DNA from: Ensifer sp. IC4062
GTDB taxonomy: Bacteria; Pseudomonadota; Alphaproteobacteria; Rhizobiales; Rhizobiaceae
Length of the DNA stretch: 64,000 nucleotides
Direction: 5' to 3'
NCBI RefSeq assembly: GCF_020193575.1
Contig: NZ_JADYVD010000012.1
Location: 62,001 to 126,000 of the forward strand
Shown: positions 7,805 through 16,260 of the stretch, one piece after another
Layout of the letters: each line of letters opens with the position of its first letter
Position numbering within the stretch: position 1 is the stretch's first letter
Position numbers and translations under genes: made by a program
The notes under the pieces: model-generated
Database searches by the model: none
The model's input: the letters and a program-made list of their open reading frames with translations, nothing else
Told to the model about the DNA's origin: nothing

Positions 7805-8434
7805 GTGCTATCTTCATTTATTTCCAGCTTACTACCGGCACTTCTCAGTTCGGCAGTGTATGGCGGCGCGGCAGTCATGAACCACACTCCGCCGAAGGCT
7901 CTTTTGCCGGCCGCCCATTCACTCAAGCGCGAACGGGAATGGACCGCGGAGCCAGCCTCCTCTGACGACGCTTGGAAAGAGGATGTTTCCTGTAAGGCGG
8001 TAAACCGAGCCTATCTCAAGACCAAGAATGGCCCATTCTATTCAGCAGTGCTCTACAATGTGAAGGCCGATGGCACATTGAAGGCGCACCAAGAAATACG
8101 TGTCATGGAATCCCTTGTGTATGAGAGGTACTCATTCTCTGCGAAGTGGCAGCGATATAGCAGAGCGGACGTGTCAACTGTAGAAGAGCAGGGTCCCGTA
8201 TGGAATTCCTGCAAGCTTCTACCGCAACAGGAAAATGCGACTCCGCAGATTAATCGCTACTCAGCTATCTGGCGGCATTTTCCCTATCGTGCGATTTCCG
8301 AGATATGGATCTCTTCGGAAGATGGAAGATTACTGAGCGTCAAACGTCATTTTCCAGATGACAGGTGGATGCTGCCGTTTCCGACCTCTCTAGTAATATT
8401 TAGTTACGATCCGGCCAGATCTACGCCTCCATGA
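7805..8434 (+). CDS. Hypothetical protein, possibly exported
   Basis: Not recognised. From GTG 7805 the product is ~209 residues and begins with a hydrophobic stretch (LSSFISSLLPALLSSAVYGG) that could be a signal peptide, although it lacks the usual N-terminal Lys/Arg. ATG 7877 is an alternative start, and the frame is open back to 7724. The body has single Cys residues at two places and several Trp/Tyr-rich stretches (VYERYSFSAKWQRYSRAD, EIWISSEDGRLLS), consistent with a small beta-rich secreted protein. Base composition is clearly less GC-rich than its neighbours, a possible sign of later acquisition. No operon partner. Confidence 0.5.
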   Translation: MLSSFISSLLPALLSSAVYGGAAVMNHTPPKALLPAAHSLKREREWTAEPASSDDAWKEDVSCKAVNRAYLKTKNGPFYSAVLYNVKADGTLKAHQEIRVMESLVYERYSFSAKWQRYSRADVSTVEEQGPVWNSCKLLPQQENATPQINRYSAIWRHFPYRAISEIWISSEDGRLLSVKRHFPDDRWMLPFPTSLVIFSYDPARSTPP

Positions 8435-8487
8435 GCACACACCCGAGGTCGGTACCGGACCGTTCGGGCATAAAGGATCACCCTCTA

Positions 8488-8835
8488 TCAAGCCCTTGGA
8501 AATGCCCGCTGCAGCCCGCCGGATTTCGCCAGCCCCGCCCGGAACGCCTGGTAGGCCGGATGCTGGCTGGAGCGTGCTGCTTCCATGAGGCGCATTTGAA
8601 GCCTGGCAGGCGCCTCGTTGCCGAGCCATTCACCGAGTTTCTCCAGCTTCAGCGAGTTCAGGAAGCGCGACTCTGCGGAGAGGTCGAGATGCCGTTGCAG
8701 GCCCTCCATGAGGTTTTCGTCCTGCTCGGGGTTTTCCATCAGCAGCTTGACGAAAGCCTGATCCGTTTCGCCGAAGCTCGAAAGCTTGGCGGCGGTCGTG
8801 TCCCTGTCCGGAAAGGCGGCTGGCCCGACACTCAT
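8488..8835 (-). CDS. Small conserved-looking hypothetical protein
   Basis: 115 residues from ATG 8835. Mostly helical and charged (KLLMENPEQDENLMEGLQRH, SLKLEKLGEWLGNEAPARLQ), with no membrane segment or signal peptide. The longer frame to 9093 is Cys/Arg-rich and looks non-coding, so the internal start is preferred. It lies between the bmt terminator and the preceding hypothetical gene and has no obvious partner. Function unknown. Confidence 0.6.
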   Translation of the reverse strand: MSVGPAAFPDRDTTAAKLSSFGETDQAFVKLLMENPEQDENLMEGLQRHLDLSAESRFLNSLKLEKLGEWLGNEAPARLQMRLMEAARSSQHPAYQAFRAGLAKSGGLQRAFPRA

Positions 8836-9072
8836 GAATCGTCTCCCGTCGAATCGAAACGTCTCCGGGATAGGACAGCAACCCGGCGCCTGCAAGCGTT
8901 GCCGGCAACGATCGCCGCGGCGGTGACCAACGTGACCTTGGGGGGAAAAGCCACTGGCAGCTTGATATTGCCGATGTGCACCGCCGACCGCGTCGGCTTG
9001 GGCTGTAAATATCGCGACCGGCGCACGACGCGCGGCGCGACAGGCCGCAACGCTGACGCTTGCCGGAAAGCA

Positions 9073-9108
9073 AAAGAAAAACGCTCCGGGCATTTCGCTC
9101 CGGAGCGT
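9073..9108 (-). terminator. Rho-independent terminator after bmt
   Basis: On the minus strand ACGCTCCGG and CCGGAGCGT (9100-9108 and 9081-9089) form a perfect 9-bp stem with a 10-base loop, followed by TTTTCTTTTG. It sits 30 bases beyond the bmt stop. Confidence 0.85.
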
Positions 9109-9138
9109 TTGGCATTTGTGCTGCCCAGTTTGGCAGTC

Positions 9139-10158
9139 TCAGGCGCGGCGGCGACCGCCGCGTTCGCGGGTCGGTGCGGAGGCACCTTCGCCGGCGGTCT
9201 TGTTGCGCAAGGGGCCGATCTTTTCGACGATGACGTCGAGCGTCGGGCGTTCGCCCTTTGCGTGGTTATCGAGCGCCAGCCGCATGGCGGCCAGATGATT
9301 GCAGGAGGTGCCGCAGCAGCCGCCGACGATTTTCGCGCCGGCGTCGAGCGCGAGCCGCACATATTCCGCCATCAGCGGCGGGGTGCCGGAATAATGGATC
9401 TCGGAGCCGCGGAATTCCGGAATGCCGCAATTGCCCTTGACGACGACGGTTGCCTCCGGGTCCGCTGCGGTCATGTCGAGCAGCGAAGACAGGATGTCGG
9501 AGGCGCCGACACCGCAATTGGCGCCGACCGCGACAGGGCCCTCACCGATGTCGCCGGCGACGGTGTGAATGTCCTTGGGGTGGAGACCCATCATCGTCTT
9601 GCCGGCGGTGTCGAACGAGCCGGTATAGACGTAAGGGAGGCCGACCTTGGTGGCAGCCTCGGCCGCCGCGCGGATTTCGTCCGGCGAGGACATGGTTTCG
9701 ATCCAGGCGACTTCCGCGCCGCCCGCCTTCAGACCCTCGATCTGCTCGGCAAAGGCCGCAACCGCATCCTCATAGGAGAGCGCTCCGAGCGGGATCAGCA
9801 GTTCACCGGTAGGGCCGACGGAGCCGGCGGTGATGACCTTGCGCGGCGCCTTGTCCGCAACGGCGCGGGCGATCTCGGCGGCGCGCTTGTTCAGCGCGTG
9901 GACTCGGTCCTCGGCTTGGTGCAGCTTCAGCCGATGGCGCGTGCCACCGAACGAATTGGTGAGAATGATGTCGGCGCCGGCATCGACGAAATCCTGATGC
10001 AGCTTGGTGATGTTCTCCGGCTTTGCCTCGTTCCAGAGTTCCGGCGCTTCGCCAGCTTCCAGCCCCATGGCAAAGAGCGACGTCCCGGTCGCGCCGTCGG
10101 CAAGCAGAACGCCCTTCTGGGCAAGGAGGTCAGAAAGGGCATTGGCGGAAGCGGACAT
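9139..10158 (-). CDS. bmt: Betaine-homocysteine S-methyltransferase
   Basis: 339 residues, a homocysteine-binding TIM-barrel methyltransferase (also like the N-terminal domain of MetH). The three zinc-ligand cysteines are present: C215 in GANCGVGAS and C281/C282 in GGCCGTSCNH. The N-terminus has DGATGTSLF and TNSFGGTRHRL. In Sinorhizobium meliloti such a gene (bmt) converts glycine betaine plus homocysteine to dimethylglycine plus methionine; I assign it on family and context, with the betaine-type transporter and corrinoid methyltransferase nearby. ATG 10158 is chosen because the extra 80 residues of the longer frame run into the regulatory palindrome at 10194-10209. The C-terminal ~25 residues are basic and Gly-rich (TRERGGRRRA), an unusual tail. 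Confidence 0.9.
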   Translation of the reverse strand: MSASANALSDLLAQKGVLLADGATGTSLFAMGLEAGEAPELWNEAKPENITKLHQDFVDAGADIILTNSFGGTRHRLKLHQAEDRVHALNKRAAEIARAVADKAPRKVITAGSVGPTGELLIPLGALSYEDAVAAFAEQIEGLKAGGAEVAWIETMSSPDEIRAAAEAATKVGLPYVYTGSFDTAGKTMMGLHPKDIHTVAGDIGEGPVAVGANCGVGASDILSSLLDMTAADPEATVVVKGNCGIPEFRGSEIHYSGTPPLMAEYVRLALDAGAKIVGGCCGTSCNHLAAMRLALDNHAKGERPTLDVIVEKIGPLRNKTAGEGASAPTRERGGRRRA

Positions 10159-10193
10159 CGGTTTTTCCCGGCTGAATGAAATTGCAACAAGAT

Positions 10194-10209
10194 ATAAAGA
10201 TATCTTTAT
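10194..10209. promoter_or_regulatory. Perfect 16-bp palindrome upstream of bmt, likely operator
   Basis: ATAAAGATATCTTTAT is a perfect inverted repeat 36 bases upstream of the bmt start. AT-rich palindromes of this kind are operators for ArsR-type regulators of the methionine/S-adenosylhomocysteine cycle in Proteobacteria, which would suit a homocysteine methyltransferase. The regulator is not encoded in this window, so the assignment is inference. Confidence 0.6.
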
Positions 10210-10312
10210 GTGATTGCAACCAACTTTGCCGTCGCGCGGCGGAAAAGTCGGAAAGCCGATCTGCAGCGCTTTATCGGGCGCGGAGAACGCCGTAGCATAT
10301 TCAATAGAGCTT

Positions 10313-11182
10313 TCACGCTTGCGCTTGGGCGACTCTCGACGGCAAGTCGTTCGCCAGAAGCGCGGCAAGATCCGCCGCGGACTTGTCGCCATTAGCACGC
10401 AAGCGCAGGCTGAACTCGGCTGCGGGCAGGGGCGGCAGGTCGAGATGCGCCGGCGCTGGCTCTATTCCCGGCGCCACGAACCGCGCGGTGCGCGTCGTGA
10501 CGGCGATGCCGCTCACGACGGCGGCGCGGAGGCCCGACAGGCTCGGGCTCGTCGCTGCGATCCGGAAGGGGCGCCCTGCCGCTTCGAGTGCTGAGATCGC
10601 CGCCGCCCGAAAGCCGCAGGGCGGGTCGAGTACGGCGAGCGGTACCTCCGCATCGGCCGTGGCCAATCCCTTGTCGGCACAAAGCCAGATCATCTCTTCT
10701 TTCAGCACCAGCAGTTCGTCGGCCGCGGGCGCCTGCCGCATGGTCAGCAGAATGTCGACCTGGCCCTGATCGAATGCCGTCGTCAGTTCCTTCGATCTGC
10801 CAATCCTGAGATCGAGGCGAACCCGCGGATGAGTGCGAGCGAAGCGGCGCAGGAGGTCGGGCAGCGTCGTATCGGCGAAATCCTGCGTGCTGCCGAGCGA
10901 GATTCGTCCGTCGGCGCGCACACCCCGAAGGCTGAGCCAGGCATCGCGGTGCGCGTCGAGGATGCGGCGGGCGTGATCCACGAGTTCCTCGCCGACCGGA
11001 GTCAGCGCGCGCCCGCGCCCGGCCGGCGCCAGAAGCGGTTCGTCGATCAGAGATTCGAGCCGCTGCATCTGCGCCGTCACGGCGGAGGGTGACCGATTGA
11101 CTGCCACTGCGGCGCGCGCAAGCGAACCGCCTTCGGCGAAGGCGAGGAACGTGCGCAGGAGATCGGGATCGATGACATTCAT
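10313..11182 (-). CDS. LysR-family transcriptional regulator
   Basis: 289 residues. An N-terminal winged helix-turn-helix (~residues 1-60: DLLRTFLAFAEGGSLARAAV, then NRSPSAVTAQMQRLES) is followed by the linker helix and a periplasmic-binding-like effector domain beginning near residue 90 (GRISLGSTQDFADTTLPDLL). It is transcribed toward bmt but 155 bases separate them and the palindrome at 10194-10209 lies between. It is divergent from the tautomerase gene at 11288, its most likely target by the usual LysR arrangement. Effector unknown. Confidence 0.9.
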   Translation of the reverse strand: MNVIDPDLLRTFLAFAEGGSLARAAVAVNRSPSAVTAQMQRLESLIDEPLLAPAGRGRALTPVGEELVDHARRILDAHRDAWLSLRGVRADGRISLGSTQDFADTTLPDLLRRFARTHPRVRLDLRIGRSKELTTAFDQGQVDILLTMRQAPAADELLVLKEEMIWLCADKGLATADAEVPLAVLDPPCGFRAAAISALEAAGRPFRIAATSPSLSGLRAAVVSGIAVTTRTARFVAPGIEPAPAHLDLPPLPAAEFSLRLRANGDKSAADLAALLANDLPSRVAQAQA

Positions 11183-11287
11183 GCTTCGATAATATCAAAC
11201 TATTTATGCAATACAATTTGATTTTCTTGATGTGTAAGCGATGGCAAACTGAACCTGATGAACAACCGCAGTCGAGAGGAGCTTGCT

Positions 11288-11698
11288 ATGCCCATCATCA
11301 ATGTCACCGTCACCGGGCGTCCGGACCCGGAACTGTCCGCAAGGATCGCGGCAGAAGTCAGCGAACTGACGCAAGAGCACCTGCGTAAGGATCCGACCGT
11401 CACCGCGGTTGCGGTCGGCTATGTCGACCCGCAGCACTGGTTTGCCGGCGGAAAGTCGATCGCATCGCAGGAGACCAACAGCTTCTGGCTGGACATCAAG
11501 GTCGTGGACGGCACCAACACCAAGCAGGAAATGGCGGCTTACATAGAAGCGATCTACAGCGCCTTCGGGAAGCTCCTCGGAACGGTCCACCCAGAGAGCT
11601 ATGTGCTCGTTCACGAAGTGTCCGCGGCAGCCTATGGTTACGGCGGCAAGACGCAGGAGTTCCGCTTCATCAGCGGCAAGCTACAGGCGGCTGCGTAG
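11288..11698 (+). CDS. Tautomerase-superfamily enzyme (4-oxalocrotonate tautomerase-like)
   Basis: 136 residues. Met is followed directly by Pro-Ile-Ile (MPIINVTVTG), so the mature protein would begin with the catalytic Pro1 of the tautomerase superfamily; this also fixes the start at ATG 11288, behind GAGAGGAGC. The length suggests a two-unit fused or cis-CaaD-like member rather than the 62-residue oxalocrotonate tautomerase. Divergent from the LysR gene, which probably controls it. Substrate not predictable. Confidence 0.85.
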   Translation: MPIINVTVTGRPDPELSARIAAEVSELTQEHLRKDPTVTAVAVGYVDPQHWFAGGKSIASQETNSFWLDIKVVDGTNTKQEMAAYIEAIYSAFGKLLGTVHPESYVLVHEVSAAAYGYGGKTQEFRFISGKLQAAA

Positions 11699-11720
11699 CG
11701 GGTCTGACGGGCCGGACAGG

Positions 11721-11749
11721 AAAAAGGGCGTCGTGTAAGGCGCCCTTTT
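11721..11749. terminator. Bidirectional terminator between converging genes
   Basis: AAAAGGGCG (11722-11730) pairs with CGCCCTTTT (11741-11749). The A-run on one side and T-run on the other let it serve both the tautomerase gene (plus) and the betaine/choline transporter operon (minus). Confidence 0.8.
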
Positions 11750-11775
11750 CGATCCAGCGGCGATCCCGTGTCTGC

Positions 11776-12822
11776 TTATGCCGCCTGGCGGTCGGCGTGG
11801 CTCGTCGGCGTCACCATGGCGGCGATGATCGTCTGCAGGTCGATCGCGCCGATCGGCCGCCCGTTCTCATCGACGATGTGGGCCGTGGCGACATGCGCGC
11901 CGGTCATCATTCGGGCAGCCGCCTCGAGAACCGTGCCGGCCGGAAGCGACATGCCTTCCGGATTTCCGGAGAGCGGCCGCATGACGGTCTCGACGTGGAC
12001 AACGCGGCCACGGTTCACTTCCTTGACGAAGGCGGTGATGTAGTCGTCCGCCGGCGAAAGCACGATCTGCTGGCCGGTGCCCTGCTGTACCACGCGGCCG
12101 TCGCGCAGGATCGCGATCTTGTCGCCGAGTCTCAGCGCTTCGTCGAGGTCGTGGGTGATGAAGACGACGGTCTTCTTCAGTTCCTTCTGCAGGTCGAGCA
12201 GCACCGTCTGCATGTCGACGCGAATCAGCGGGTCGAGTGCTGAATAGGCCTCGTCCATCAGCAGGATGTCGGCGTCGTTGGTGAGCGCCCGGGCGAGGCC
12301 CACGCGCTGCTGCATGCCACCCGAAAGCTGGTTCGGATAGTGGTTCTCGAACCCCTTGAGGCCGACGCGCTCGATCCAGCCGCGCGCCCGCTTTTCGCTT
12401 TCGCGCCGTTCAATGCCCTGGATCTCCAGACCATATATTGTGTTCTCCAGGACGGTGCGGTGCGGCAGCAGCGCGAACTTCTGGAACACCATTGCCGTCT
12501 TGTGGCGACGGAATTGCCGAAGATCGTTTTCGTTCATCTTGCAGACGTCGGTGCCGTCATAGAGCACCTCGCCCGCGGTAGGGTCGATAAGCCGGTTGAT
12601 GTGACGGATCAGCGTCGACTTGCCGGAACCGGACAGGCCCATGACCACCGTGATGCAGCCACCGGGCATCAGGATATTGATGTCCTGCAGGCCGAGCACG
12701 TGACCGTGCTTCTCGTTGAGTTCGGCCTTGCCCATGCCCTTCTTGACGACATCGACGAAGTCCTCGCCGCGGGGGCCGAAGATTTTGTAGAGGTTCTTTA
12801 CCTCGATTGCGTGACTAGCCAT
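11776..12822 (-). CDS. Betaine/choline ABC transporter ATP-binding protein (ProV/ChoV type)
   Basis: 348 residues, the ATPase of a quaternary-amine uptake system. Walker A GLSGSGKST (~residue 65), the Q-loop MVFQKFALLPHRT typical of ProV/OpuAA proteins, signature LSGGMQQRVGLARAL, Walker B ILLMDEAYSALDP and the H-loop THD are all present. The C-terminal part from ~275 is a regulatory domain related to the CBS region of OpuAA. I use ATG 12822, which overlaps the permease stop by 8 bases; the frame runs further to 12906. Third gene of a minus-strand operon (binding protein, permease, ATPase). Confidence 0.93.
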   Translation of the reverse strand: MASHAIEVKNLYKIFGPRGEDFVDVVKKGMGKAELNEKHGHVLGLQDINILMPGGCITVVMGLSGSGKSTLIRHINRLIDPTAGEVLYDGTDVCKMNENDLRQFRRHKTAMVFQKFALLPHRTVLENTIYGLEIQGIERRESEKRARGWIERVGLKGFENHYPNQLSGGMQQRVGLARALTNDADILLMDEAYSALDPLIRVDMQTVLLDLQKELKKTVVFITHDLDEALRLGDKIAILRDGRVVQQGTGQQIVLSPADDYITAFVKEVNRGRVVHVETVMRPLSGNPEGMSLPAGTVLEAAARMMTGAHVATAHIVDENGRPIGAIDLQTIIAAMVTPTSHADRQAA

Positions 12823-13723
12823 GAATAACCTCCGAGTGCTTTTGCAGCCGCCTTCCGAAGGCCTGGCTGGTACGATCGAAAATGATAGCGATGCCGACGA
12901 GGGCAAAGCCGTTAAGGAAACCGACGGTGAAGAACTGGTTGGCGATTGCCTGGAGCACGTTCTTGCCGAGCCCGCCGACGCCGATCATCGAGGCGACGAC
13001 GACCATTGCCAGCGACATCATGATGGTCTGGTTGATGCCGGCCATGATGGTCGGCAGCGCCAGCGGCATTTGCACGTTCTTGAGCTTCTGCCAGGCGGAG
13101 GAGCCGAATGCATCAGCGGCCTCCAGCACTTCCTTGTCGACGAGCCGGATACCGAGATTGGTGAGCCGGATCATTGGCGGCACGGCGTAAATGACGACGG
13201 CGATCAGGCCCGGCACCTTACCGATGCCGAAGATCATTACCACCGGGATGAGATAGACGAAGCTCGGCATCGTCTGCATAACATCGAGTATCGGGTTGAC
13301 GAAGGCCTGCACACGGCCGGAGCGGGCCATCAGAATGCCGATCGGGATGCCGACAACGATCGAGATCAGCGTGCAGACAGTGACCATGGCGAGCGTGATC
13401 ATCGTGTCGTTCCAGAGCCCGACGAGCCCGATCGCCACCATCGACAGCGCCGTGCCGATGGTGATCTTTACGTGACGGCTGCCGATGTAGACGATGGCAA
13501 CCATGATGATCAGCACCAGGATCCAGGGCGAACTGACGAACGCCCGTTCCAGGTAATTCAGGAACCATTGCAATGGCTGGACCACTGCGTCGATCGCATC
13601 GCCGTAGCTGCGCACGAACCCCTTGAATCCGTCGTCGACGCTCTTACGCGCCATGCGGATAGTGCCATCGTCGATGGCTGGGAACTTGCAAAGCAGTTCC
13701 GGCAAGAAACTGCAGATAGCCAT
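12815..13723 (-). CDS. Betaine/choline ABC transporter permease (ProW/ChoW type)
   Basis: 302 residues with about six membrane segments in the order seen in ProW/OpuAB permeases. The EAA loop is around residue 205 (EVLEAADAFGSSAWQKLKNV, then QMPLALPTI). The N-terminal ~55 residues are soluble. The start at 13723 follows GGAAGGGGGAAAAC. The gene overlaps the ATPase gene by 8 bases and follows the binding-protein gene after a 263-base gap, a spacing often associated with higher expression of the binding protein. Confidence 0.93.
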   Translation of the reverse strand: MAICSFLPELLCKFPAIDDGTIRMARKSVDDGFKGFVRSYGDAIDAVVQPLQWFLNYLERAFVSSPWILVLIIMVAIVYIGSRHVKITIGTALSMVAIGLVGLWNDTMITLAMVTVCTLISIVVGIPIGILMARSGRVQAFVNPILDVMQTMPSFVYLIPVVMIFGIGKVPGLIAVVIYAVPPMIRLTNLGIRLVDKEVLEAADAFGSSAWQKLKNVQMPLALPTIMAGINQTIMMSLAMVVVASMIGVGGLGKNVLQAIANQFFTVGFLNGFALVGIAIIFDRTSQAFGRRLQKHSEVIHG

Positions 13724-13986
13724 GTTTTCCCCCTTCCGACCGGAAGTCTTATGTCGCCGGCTGCGTCTTGGAACGACCGCATGCGGCCGTCCTGCACAGA
13801 CTTGTTTGTGACCTCTTTGTGTCCCGGCACGAGAAATGTGACAGTGGAACGACGATCCCGCTTTACTGTTTGCGACGTTAGAGCAAGCACTTCGCCGTTA
13901 TGAGTCCAGTCCGGCGGGCAATGCTTGCCAAGGCGCGGGGCGCGGCGGTCGGGAGTCCGGCAGCCCGTCCACTGCGACGCTTGTCG

Positions 13987-14985
13987 TCAAAGCGCTGCCT
14001 TGACCTTCTCAGCCACCTCGGGGCTGACCCATTGGGTCCACATGTCCGGGAACTCTTCGAGAAAGTGCTTGGCCGCATCCTCGTTGGTGCCCTGATTCTG
14101 GTCCATCCACGCCAGAACCTTGTTGACCGTGCCGTTGTCCCACTTGCGGATCTTGACGTAGTCCATAGCGACGCCGGCCTTCTCCGCGAAGGACTTCGTC
14201 ACGACCGTGTAGACGTCCGAGACCGGATAGGAATTGACCTTCGGGTTCGGGCAATCGGGAACGGCGGAGCAGGCGTCCCACTCCTTCTTGTCATGGTCGA
14301 CGCCGAAGGAGAGGCGGGTCATTTCATACTTGCCGAGAATGGCGGTCGGCGCCCAGTAGTAGCCGAGCCAGCCGGTCTTCTTCTCGAAGGCGTTGGCGAT
14401 GGAGCCGTCGAGGCCGGCGGCCGAGCCGGTGTCGACCAGTTCGAAGCCGGCTTTTTCGGCTTCGAGCGCCTTGAACAGATTGGCGGTAGAGACCTGGCAG
14501 TTCCATCCGGAGGGGCAGTTGTGGATCGCGCCCTTAGACGGATCTTCCGGCGCAGGGAACAGGTCCGGATGTTTCAAAGCGTCCTGCACCGTCTTGATGT
14601 CCCGGTGCGCATCGGCGAGGAACTTGGGTATCCACCAGCCCTCGACACCGCCTTCGCTCAGCAGTGGCGCGGCCTGGATAAGTCGGCCCTCCTTGATCGC
14701 TGCGTCAAGCGGTGTACGCACGGCATTGACCCAGAGTTCCGGGGCCATGTCAGGCTGCGCCTTCTCGTTCATCGATGCAAAGGTTGGCATCGTGTCGCCG
14801 GTGACGAGCTCCACGGTGCAACCATATCCGTTTTCGAGAATGAATTTGTCGACATGCGCGGCCACACCCGCCGAGGCCCAGTTCATTTCGGCAATGCTGA
14901 CTTCGCCGCATTCCGCGGCTTGCGCCGAGCCCGCCACAGCATAAAGGCCCACGGCGAGAACGGTGGACGCGAGGAGCTTCTTCAT
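13987..14985 (-). CDS. Periplasmic betaine/choline-type binding protein (OpuAC family)
   Basis: 332 residues beginning with a classical signal peptide (MKKLLASTVLAVGLYAVAGS, cleavage after AQA) and a mature N-terminus AECGEVSIAEMNW. The fold has OpuAC-type landmarks including several Trp (WASAG, ELWVNAV, GWWIPK, GYYWAPTAIL) that could form the aromatic cage for a trimethylammonium group. ATG 14985 follows GGGAGG. Exact ligand (glycine betaine, proline betaine, choline or histidine) cannot be told from sequence. The corrinoid methyltransferase and bmt nearby favour a betaine. First gene of the transporter operon. Confidence 0.9.
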   Translation of the reverse strand: MKKLLASTVLAVGLYAVAGSAQAAECGEVSIAEMNWASAGVAAHVDKFILENGYGCTVELVTGDTMPTFASMNEKAQPDMAPELWVNAVRTPLDAAIKEGRLIQAAPLLSEGGVEGWWIPKFLADAHRDIKTVQDALKHPDLFPAPEDPSKGAIHNCPSGWNCQVSTANLFKALEAEKAGFELVDTGSAAGLDGSIANAFEKKTGWLGYYWAPTAILGKYEMTRLSFGVDHDKKEWDACSAVPDCPNPKVNSYPVSDVYTVVTKSFAEKAGVAMDYVKIRKWDNGTVNKVLAWMDQNQGTNEDAAKHFLEEFPDMWTQWVSPEVAEKVKAAL

Positions 14986-15719
14986 GTTTGCAAGACCTCC
15001 CAGTCTTTGTGCAGCCAACGATCGCAGGTGCCGCACGGTTCATCGCTGTCGACACCCGATTATTCAGTAAGCAGCCTGAGGTTCGACATCGGAAGGCCAA
15101 ATCATGCCCCCGCTGCTGCAGTGTGGGAGTTCTTTCAAATCCTGGCTGCGGAACCCTGTCGCCGGCCGGATCTCCTCTTCACCGCTGTGGCAAGCGTAAG
15201 TATTCCTGAAGAGAAATCAACCTCTTCAATCAGCTTGCCGCGCCGAACGGCACCGTCGTCGTGCGCGCCGGTTCTCCCTGTCTGGCCGCAAATTTGAGCA
15301 TTCACGAAAAAACTGCCGCAAAATGCGGCTCAAGGAGCTGCGACACGTCAGAGCCTGTTTCAATCGGGACGTTTCCTGTCGCGATTGCGTCCAGGTATTC
15401 GCCCGAGGAACCTGCGAAAAAAATCTAAAAAAAATGGCGATTCACCATTGCTTAAGCCATCAATAACCATCCGGTAACGATGTCAGGCTAATTGTTTGCC
15501 TGCGGCGGGCGACTGCCGCAGGTCCGGATCAGGTGTTGCGTACCGGACCTGAAACATCCCGCACCCTGTGCATCGCCAGGACGGGAGGCGCTCGGAGAGT
15601 GCAGCGTTTCCGGTATGTTGTGCCGGAGAGATCATGCGTTATTTTGGCGGCCGCATCCCCTCGCAGGAGGTCGGGTGCGGCTTTCGCATTGTGGGTCTAT
15701 TCAACCGGCAAACGGCAAC

Positions 15720-15746
15720 AAAAAAGCCGCCCCGAAAGGAGCGGCT
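15720..15746 (-). terminator. Rho-independent terminator of a minus-strand small transcript
   Basis: Read on the minus strand, AGCCGCTCC / GGGGCGGCT (one mismatch) forms a 9-bp stem closed by a TTTC tetraloop and followed by six T. Its only apparent client is the small ORF or RNA immediately upstream on the minus strand. Confidence 0.75.
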
Positions 15747-15766
15747 CGAAGCGGAAAAGCGCCTGA

Positions 15767-15910
15767 TTATCCAATGTTGGACGTGCGGATGAAACCGAGC
15801 GGGCCACAAGGGGCATCCATCAGGACATTGCGGACGCGTGACTGGCTCGACGGTGCCTTGGAGTTCCAGGCGATCTGAACGAAATTGGGTTTGCTGAAGA
15901 CGAACAGCAT
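15767..15910 (-). CDS. Possible 47-residue protein or small RNA
   Basis: ATG 15910 is preceded at a reasonable distance by CCCAAGGT and encodes MLFVFSKPNFVQIAWNSK, then a Ser/Arg-containing tail ending GFIRTSNIG. It ends 20 bases before a convincing terminator, which is the main reason to think a transcript is made here. I do not recognise the peptide, and the region may instead produce a non-coding RNA. Confidence 0.35.
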   Translation of the reverse strand: MLFVFSKPNFVQIAWNSKAPSSQSRVRNVLMDAPCGPLGFIRTSNIG

Positions 15911-16036
15911 GGCTTTTTTACCTTGGGAGTCGGGGGCTTCGCCCGAGTTGTTTCGATGCCGTCGATATAGGCGTGAGCGGGTGGAATTTAAATGCCAATG
16001 TCGCCATCGCATGTCGCAATCTTGTTACTGCGTGAT

Positions 16037-16134
16037 TCCTTAAATCGAAATCGATTTAAGGACAAAATCATGCAGCAATTCAAAGTGCTACAGCGACCTT
16101 TTGCGCGTCCGATTGGACGCGCGGCGCTGTAGTC
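16037..16134 (+). repeat. Structured intergenic repeat (family B, best copy)
   Basis: Two nested hairpins. CCTTAAATCG with CGATTTAAGG forms one stem (16038-16061). After CATGCAGCAATTCAAAGTGC, CTACAGCG...CGCTGTAG with an inner GCGCGTCC/GGACGCGC forms the second. Partial copies lie at 63228-63299 (plus) and, more diverged, at 28376-28455 (minus) and about 1142-1172. Lies 130 bases upstream of cobQ. Confidence 0.8.
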
Positions 16135-16260
16135 CTGTCGCGATTTCAAACAAGCTTCGTGAGCGCCCGAAACGGGCCGTGATCACCCATGGCGAAATCA
16201 CGCTGAACCGCGTCGAAATCGGCCTTTGCCGGCGATGGTTTCGATGTTACGGGAGGGCGC

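Larger units (their letters stand above)
14986..16260. other. Long intergenic region with a small minus-strand unit and a repeat
   Basis: About 1.27 kb between the transporter operon and cobQ. No open frame here looks like a conventional gene. It contains a short AT-rich tract near 15420-15480 (runs of A), hairpin-forming GC-rich DNA around 15495-15560, a minus-strand small ORF ending in a good terminator (15720-15910), and a structured repeat at 16037-16134 just before cobQ. No cobalamin riboswitch was recognised before cobQ. Confidence 0.6.

Noticed and set aside
8431-10179. 582-codon plus-strand frame over bmt
   Set aside because: It is the complement of bmt and of the small hypothetical gene at 8488; bmt has all zinc ligands, and the plus-strand product has no recognisable domain.
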